Shown in pieces: positions 60,905 to 64,000 of a DNA stretch of 64,000 nucleotides. Every line of letters starts with the position of its first letter. Positions within the stretch are counted from its first letter, which is position 1. A program made the translations under genes and the position numbers. The notes under the pieces were generated by a model that worked only from the letters and a program-made list of their open reading frames with translations, was not told the origin of the DNA and did no database searches. Source of the stretch: Algorimicrobium sp002414705. GTDB taxonomy: Bacteria > Bacteroidota > Bacteroidia > Flavobacteriales > Flavobacteriaceae. The stretch is from assembly GCA_963972425.1 (NCBI GenBank), contig CAXAUF010000005.1, positions 1 to 64,000 on the forward strand, read 5' to 3'.

Positions 60905-60991
60905 ATGAATGATAAAAGCAGAAATGAAGTAATTGGCGCTATAATAATGGCAATTTTAATTTACTATGTTCTGAAATATATTTTTGGCTAG
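60905..60991 (+). CDS. Possible small single-pass membrane protein
   Basis: From the ATG at 60905 a 28-residue product is encoded: MNDKSRNEVIGAIIMAILIY followed by YVLKYIFG, i.e. a short polar head and one hydrophobic helix. An in-frame GTG at 60881, immediately after the cyclo-ligase stop, would extend it to 36 residues. It lies 26 bp after the previous gene and reads like a small membrane protein, but short hydrophobic frames are frequent in AT-rich DNA. Confidence 0.4.
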   Translation: MNDKSRNEVIGAIIMAILIYYVLKYIFG

Positions 60992-61057
60992 AAGATTAGA
61001 CCATAATTGTTTAAAACATTCTAAATTATAGCTTTAAGTGAAATGTTATGAGCTATT

Positions 61058-61073
61058 TAACTTTGTAGCTTTG
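61058..61073 (+). promoter_or_regulatory. Two overlapping-in-tandem -7-like elements pointing into the lspA 3' end
   Basis: TAACTTTG (61058-61065) is directly followed by TAGCTTTG (61066-61073), both TAnnTTTG matches on the plus strand. No plus-strand gene follows: the next gene is lspA on the opposite strand. This could drive an antisense transcript, or be chance in AT-rich DNA. Confidence 0.25.
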
Positions 61074-61093
61074 AAACCCTGACGCTTCAATTT

Positions 61094-61708
61094 TTACGCG
61101 AAAGCTCTTTTATTAAACACAATTAATAATCCGAAACCTGTACTTATAGCCATATCAGCTATATTAAAAACAGGCTCGAAAAAGGTGAAATATTCACCAC
61201 CATAAAATGGTAACCATTCTGGCAAATAGCCTTTCCACAACGGGAAATAAAGCATATCTACTACTTTACCATGAAACAAATTATCATAACCACCCGAAGC
61301 AGGCATAAAACTAGCTACTTGACTAAAACTATCATTAAATAAAACGCCATAAAAAACGGAATCTATAATATTCCCCAATGCGCCTGCAAATATTAATGCT
61401 ACTGCCCAAATGAGAATTTGCGACTGTTGCTTTTTGGTGGCATCATATAACCAGTAACCAATTCCAAAAATAGCAACAATCCTAAAAAGAGTTAACGAAA
61501 TTTTAGCCGTCCTATCTGAAATAAAACTCACAAAATCGCTAATCTTGGTTCCCCAGGCCATGCCATCATTTTCAATAAAATAAATTTTAAACCAACTAAA
61601 AACGCTCACGTCCTCGCCTAAAACGAAATGTGTTTTTATATATATTTTACTCACTTGATCTATTAGTAAAATGAGAATTATAAAAAGAATGGATTTTTTT
61701 AAAGACAT
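61094..61708 (-). CDS. lspA: Lipoprotein signal peptidase
   Basis: A 204-residue inner-membrane aspartyl peptidase that cleaves prolipoprotein signal peptides after lipid attachment. Four membrane helices. Catalytic aspartates are Asp116 in GNIIDSVFYG and Asp185 in FNIADMAIS; the N-terminal LLIDQVSKIYI is also typical. The segment 121-175 between them is an extended periplasmic loop, as in other Bacteroidota. It would process the many lipoproteins encoded in this window. Preceded by its own -7 element (61750-61757), and convergent with the folate gene. Confidence 0.95.
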   Translation of the reverse strand: MSLKKSILFIILILLIDQVSKIYIKTHFVLGEDVSVFSWFKIYFIENDGMAWGTKISDFVSFISDRTAKISLTLFRIVAIFGIGYWLYDATKKQQSQILIWAVALIFAGALGNIIDSVFYGVLFNDSFSQVASFMPASGGYDNLFHGKVVDMLYFPLWKGYLPEWLPFYGGEYFTFFEPVFNIADMAISTGFGLLIVFNKRAFA

Positions 61709-61749
61709 AATAGGTTCTAGTTCTTTGGAACTATTTTAAAATTGAAGCA

Positions 61750-61757
61750 CAAAAATA
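61750..61757 (-). promoter_or_regulatory. Putative -7 element of lspA
   Basis: TATTTTTG on the minus strand, ending 41 bp before the lspA ATG, in the 55-bp gap between the DUF4097-like gene and lspA. Confidence 0.5.
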
Positions 61758-61763
61758 GCACTA

Positions 61764-62387
61764 TTATTGGGTTTTTGTTACGCTTATATTACCATTTATG
61801 GAATTCAATGAAATTTGATTTGTTCCTAATGATATTTTTTCTTGCGTAATAACTCCTTGCTTTGTGTTTAAATCTAATTTTCCAGAACGTACTTCCAATT
61901 CTATATTTCCATGCAGAGTATCCACTTGTAAACTACCTGTATATTTTTGAGCCTTAAAATGACCGTTTAATAATTCGGCTGTCAAAAATTTAAATGTTCC
62001 TGATGCGAAAACAGATGCAATATCGCTAGTAATTGTTACTGTTAAATTTTCAGGAATTTCCAGCGTTAATTCGATGGATATTTTTTTATGAGCCGCTAAC
62101 TTATCATCTGGTTTCACAAATAAAGGTTGGTAAGCACTTCCAATAAAAAGCGTATCATTTTCTTGATATGTTTGTAATACGATTTGTTCATTATTTTCGC
62201 CTTCTACCTGTAAATCCATAGATACAATTTGTACTGGTTTTGTGGCTATTTTAATTTTGAATATGGTATTTCCAGCAATATCAATAGTGGAAATTTTTGA
62301 AGCATCAACAATCCGTTGCATCCCTTTTTGAGCAAAGATTTGTGCAGAAAGTAAAATAAATAATATGGTTAATGTTACGGTTTTCAT
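61764..62387 (-). CDS. Exported DUF4097-like beta-helix protein
   Basis: A 207-residue exported protein (MKTVTLTILFILLSAQIFAQ signal). The mature part is a beta-solenoid-like series of short strands of the DUF4097/putative adhesin type: IELTLEIPENLTVTITSDIASVF, HFKAQKYTGSLQVDTLHGNI, KLDLNTKQGVITQ and SLNSINGNISVTK, each turn ending in a Gly. Function unknown; bactofilin- or polymer-like adhesin roles are suggested for relatives. It lies between lspA and the dksA-like gene, with a terminator in front, so it starts its own transcript. Confidence 0.75.
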   Translation of the reverse strand: MKTVTLTILFILLSAQIFAQKGMQRIVDASKISTIDIAGNTIFKIKIATKPVQIVSMDLQVEGENNEQIVLQTYQENDTLFIGSAYQPLFVKPDDKLAAHKKISIELTLEIPENLTVTITSDIASVFASGTFKFLTAELLNGHFKAQKYTGSLQVDTLHGNIELEVRSGKLDLNTKQGVITQEKISLGTNQISLNSINGNISVTKTQ

Positions 62388-62393
62388 AAAACT

Positions 62394-62428
62394 AAAAACG
62401 CTCCAATAGAAATTGAAGCGTTTTTTAT
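62394..62428 (-). terminator. Terminator after the ileS-dksA unit
   Basis: Inverted repeat AACGCTCCAAT / ATTGAAGCGTT (one mismatch) between 62396 and 62422 with T runs outside. It lies between the dksA-like stop (62447) and the start of the next gene (62387). Confidence 0.75.
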
Positions 62429-62446
62429 TATTTAAACATGTGAAAT

Positions 62447-62830
62447 TTATTGTTGCATATTTTTCGCTTCAATACTCAATGTAGCATGAGGCACCAATTT
62501 TAAACGTTCTTTTGCAATTAATTTATTGGTAACACGACACACACCATACGTTTTATTTTCAATACGAATTAACGCATTTTTTAAATCGCGAATAAATTTT
62601 TCTTGACGAATAGCTAATTGCGCATTCGCTTCTTTACTCATGGTTTCGCTGCCTTCTTCAAACGCTTTAAATGTAGGCGATGTGTCATCGGTTCCATTAT
62701 TTAAATCGTTCATATAGGCACTTTTTATAAGCTCTAAATCGTGTTTTGCTTTTTCAATCTTCTCTTGAATAAGCGTTTTGAATTCAGCTAAATCTTTATC
62801 TGAATATCTAACATTGATATCTTCTCCCAT
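62447..62830 (-). CDS. TraR/DksA family protein lacking the four-cysteine zinc finger
   Basis: A 127-residue protein with the DksA-like coiled coil (about 12-95: LAEFKTLIQEKIEKAKHDLE) and the C-terminal YGVCRVTNKLIAKERLKLVPHATLS, which aligns with DksA/TraR proteins. Only one of the zinc-finger cysteines (in GVCRVT) is present, as is usual for the bacteroidotal form. It probably binds the RNA polymerase secondary channel and affects stringent-response transcription; this is inferred from the family. It starts 4 bp after the ileS stop, so both are co-transcribed. Confidence 0.88.
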   Translation of the reverse strand: MGEDINVRYSDKDLAEFKTLIQEKIEKAKHDLELIKSAYMNDLNNGTDDTSPTFKAFEEGSETMSKEANAQLAIRQEKFIRDLKNALIRIENKTYGVCRVTNKLIAKERLKLVPHATLSIEAKNMQQ

Positions 62831-62834
62831 ATTC

Positions 62835-64000
62835 TTAATGTTTTTTAATAGACAATTTGGTTGTTATTGCATCAAAAGCAATTTCTATACCATTTTCAAT
62901 TTCTTCTTTAAGCTCCAACGTTTCCGTTAATGTTTCTGCTTTAATATACGCTAAATTTTTAGCAATGGCTTCTAAAATGTCATCATGTTTTTTAATACAT
63001 ACTTCTATTCTATCTGTTACTTCAAAACCAGAATCTTTACGTAAATTTTGAATACGATTAACAAGCTCTCGAGCTATACCTTCAGAACGTAATTCTTCTG
63101 AAATTGTCACATCCAAAGCCACTGTTAACGCACCTTCATTTGCAACTAACCAGCCTTCAATATCTTGAGACGTAATCTCCACATCAGCGCGTTCCAAAGT
63201 AATGTTTTTTTCGTTAATTTCAACATCAATTTCACCCTTTTGCTCGATTATTTTAATCTGTTTAGCATCAAACTGTTGAATAGCATTTGCCATCAACTTC
63301 ATATCTTTACCAAAACGTGGCCCTAAGGTTTTAAAATTGGGCTTAATTTGCTTCACTAAAATTTCTGAAGCATCTTCTAAAATCTCTATTTCTTTAATGT
63401 TTACTTCATGTTTAATCAGATCTGCTACTGCTAAAATTTCTTCTTTTTGTTGTTCACTATCAACAGGAATCATAATTTTCTGTAATGGCTGACGCACTTT
63501 AATTTTTTCTTTAGCACGTAAGGATAAAACCAATGAAGAAATAGTTTGTGCAGCTTCCATTTTTCGCTCTAAAGATTTATCAACAAAACGCGCATCAAAC
63601 TTTGGAAAGTCTGCTAAATGAACACTTTCAAATCCTTCTTTATTAGTTGCTGTATTTAAATCCATGTACAACCTATCCATAAAGAATGGTGCAATTGGTG
63701 CTGCTAATTTAGCGATGGTAACCATACACGTATACAGCGTTTGATAAGCCGATAATTTATCGGTTTGATAATCGCCTTTCCAGAAACGTCTTCTGCTTAA
63801 ACGCACATACCAGTTACTTACGTAATCTTGTGTGAAATCTGAAATAGCACGAGCTGCTCTCGTTGGTTCATATTCTGCGTAGAATGTGTCTACTTTTTGA
63901 ATAAGAGTGTGTAATTCCGACAGGATCCAACGGTCTAATTCTGGGCGATTTTCTAATGGAATTTCAGCTTCTTCGTATGTAAATGAATCTAAATTGGTAT
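62835..64000 (-). CDS. ileS: Isoleucyl-tRNA synthetase, C-terminal part (5' end beyond window)
   Basis: The last 388 codons of ileS, reading in from the right edge. Visible are the anticodon-binding region and the conserved segment DFTQDYVSNWYVRLSRRRFWKG, followed by ENRPELDRWILSELHTL upstream of it, then the C-terminal domain with TLGPRFGKDMKLMANAI and the editing-type region SEELRSEGIARELVNRIQNLRKDSGF. It charges tRNA-Ile. The catalytic Rossmann core (HIGH, KMSKS) lies outside the window. Ends 4 bp before the dksA-like start. Confidence 0.95.
   Translation of the reverse strand, partial: TNLDSFTYEEAEIPLENRPELDRWILSELHTLIQKVDTFYAEYEPTRAARAISDFTQDYVSNWYVRLSRRRFWKGDYQTDKLSAYQTLYTCMVTIAKLAAPIAPFFMDRLYMDLNTATNKEGFESVHLADFPKFDARFVDKSLERKMEAAQTISSLVLSLRAKEKIKVRQPLQKIMIPVDSEQQKEEILAVADLIKHEVNIKEIEILEDASEILVKQIKPNFKTLGPRFGKDMKLMANAIQQFDAKQIKIIEQKGEIDVEINEKNITLERADVEITSQDIEGWLVANEGALTVALDVTISEELRSEGIARELVNRIQNLRKDSGFEVTDRIEVCIKKHDDILEAIAKNLAYIKAETLTETLELKEEIENGIEIAFDAITTKLSIKKH

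Noticed and set aside
62447..62830. Loss of zinc-finger cysteines in the DksA-like protein as an unusual degeneration
   Set aside because: The reduced-cysteine C-terminus (GVCRVTNKLIAKERL) is the normal form in Bacteroidota, so it is not a novelty.

Overview
The window is AT-rich chromosomal DNA from a member of the Flavobacteriaceae (Bacteroidota). The evidence is the gene content (SUF operon with SufT-like and DUF2480 proteins, T9SS sorting domain, SusC-like TonB receptors with carboxypeptidase-regulatory domains, DUF5689, DUF3078, DUF3108, MbnP), the TAnnTTTG-type -7 promoter elements, and the lack of Shine-Dalgarno sequences before most genes. The genus cannot be fixed from this window. 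I saw no rRNA, tRNA, CRISPR array, transposase or phage structural gene.

Layout. 1-6.3 kb: 3' part of a secreted BNR/sortilin-like protein, Xaa-Pro aminopeptidase, BrnQ, an alpha/beta hydrolase, a small Cys/His protein and ThiL. 6.4-11.3 kb: a compact operon of four exported lipoproteins: a choice-of-anchor B protein with thrombospondin-3 repeats, a seven-repeat propeller, an MbnP-like protein and an MbnH/MauG-like di-haem peroxidase. 11.4-17.3 kb: sufA-sufB-lipoprotein-sufC-sufD-sufS. 17.4-29.6 kb: an opposite-strand block of large, repeat-rich surface proteins (LamG, BspA/DUF285, YadA-head-like, T9SS substrate), a small exported protein and a divergent membrane-anchored AraC regulator. This block separates sufS from the rest of the iron-sulphur genes. 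29.7-34.9 kb: META lipoprotein, sufE, SufT-like protein, ABC exporter, DUF2480, DUF3078.

34.9-46.2 kb: HflX, then two TonB receptors, a DUF5689 lipoprotein and two paralogous endonuclease/exonuclease/phosphatase-fold enzymes, separated by clear bidirectional hairpin terminators. 46.4-53.6 kb (minus strand): pgi, an M23 peptidase, tryptophan dioxygenase, DUF3108, HPPD and homogentisate dioxygenase, an aromatic amino-acid catabolic cluster. 53.9-57.9 kb: uvrC overlapping a patatin/BamA-like phospholipase gene. 58.0-60.9 kb: retropepsin-like protease, RimK ATP-grasp ligase, aspartoacylase-like deacylase and 5-formyl-THF cyclo-ligase. 61.1-64.0 kb (minus strand): lspA, a DUF4097-like protein, a DksA/TraR-like protein and the 3' part of ileS.

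The most interesting parts are: (i) the surface-protein block inside the SUF locus, with traces of domain shuffling (a frameshifted domain remnant, a LamG domain that has lost its core, a domain nested in an Ig-like domain, and a 257-bp in-frame direct repeat); (ii) the MbnP/MbnH-type lipoprotein operon, a candidate maturation and metal-handling system; (iii) an unrecognised lipoprotein coupled to sufC; and (iv) two copies of a roughly 70-bp dispersed intergenic repeat with a covarying hairpin.
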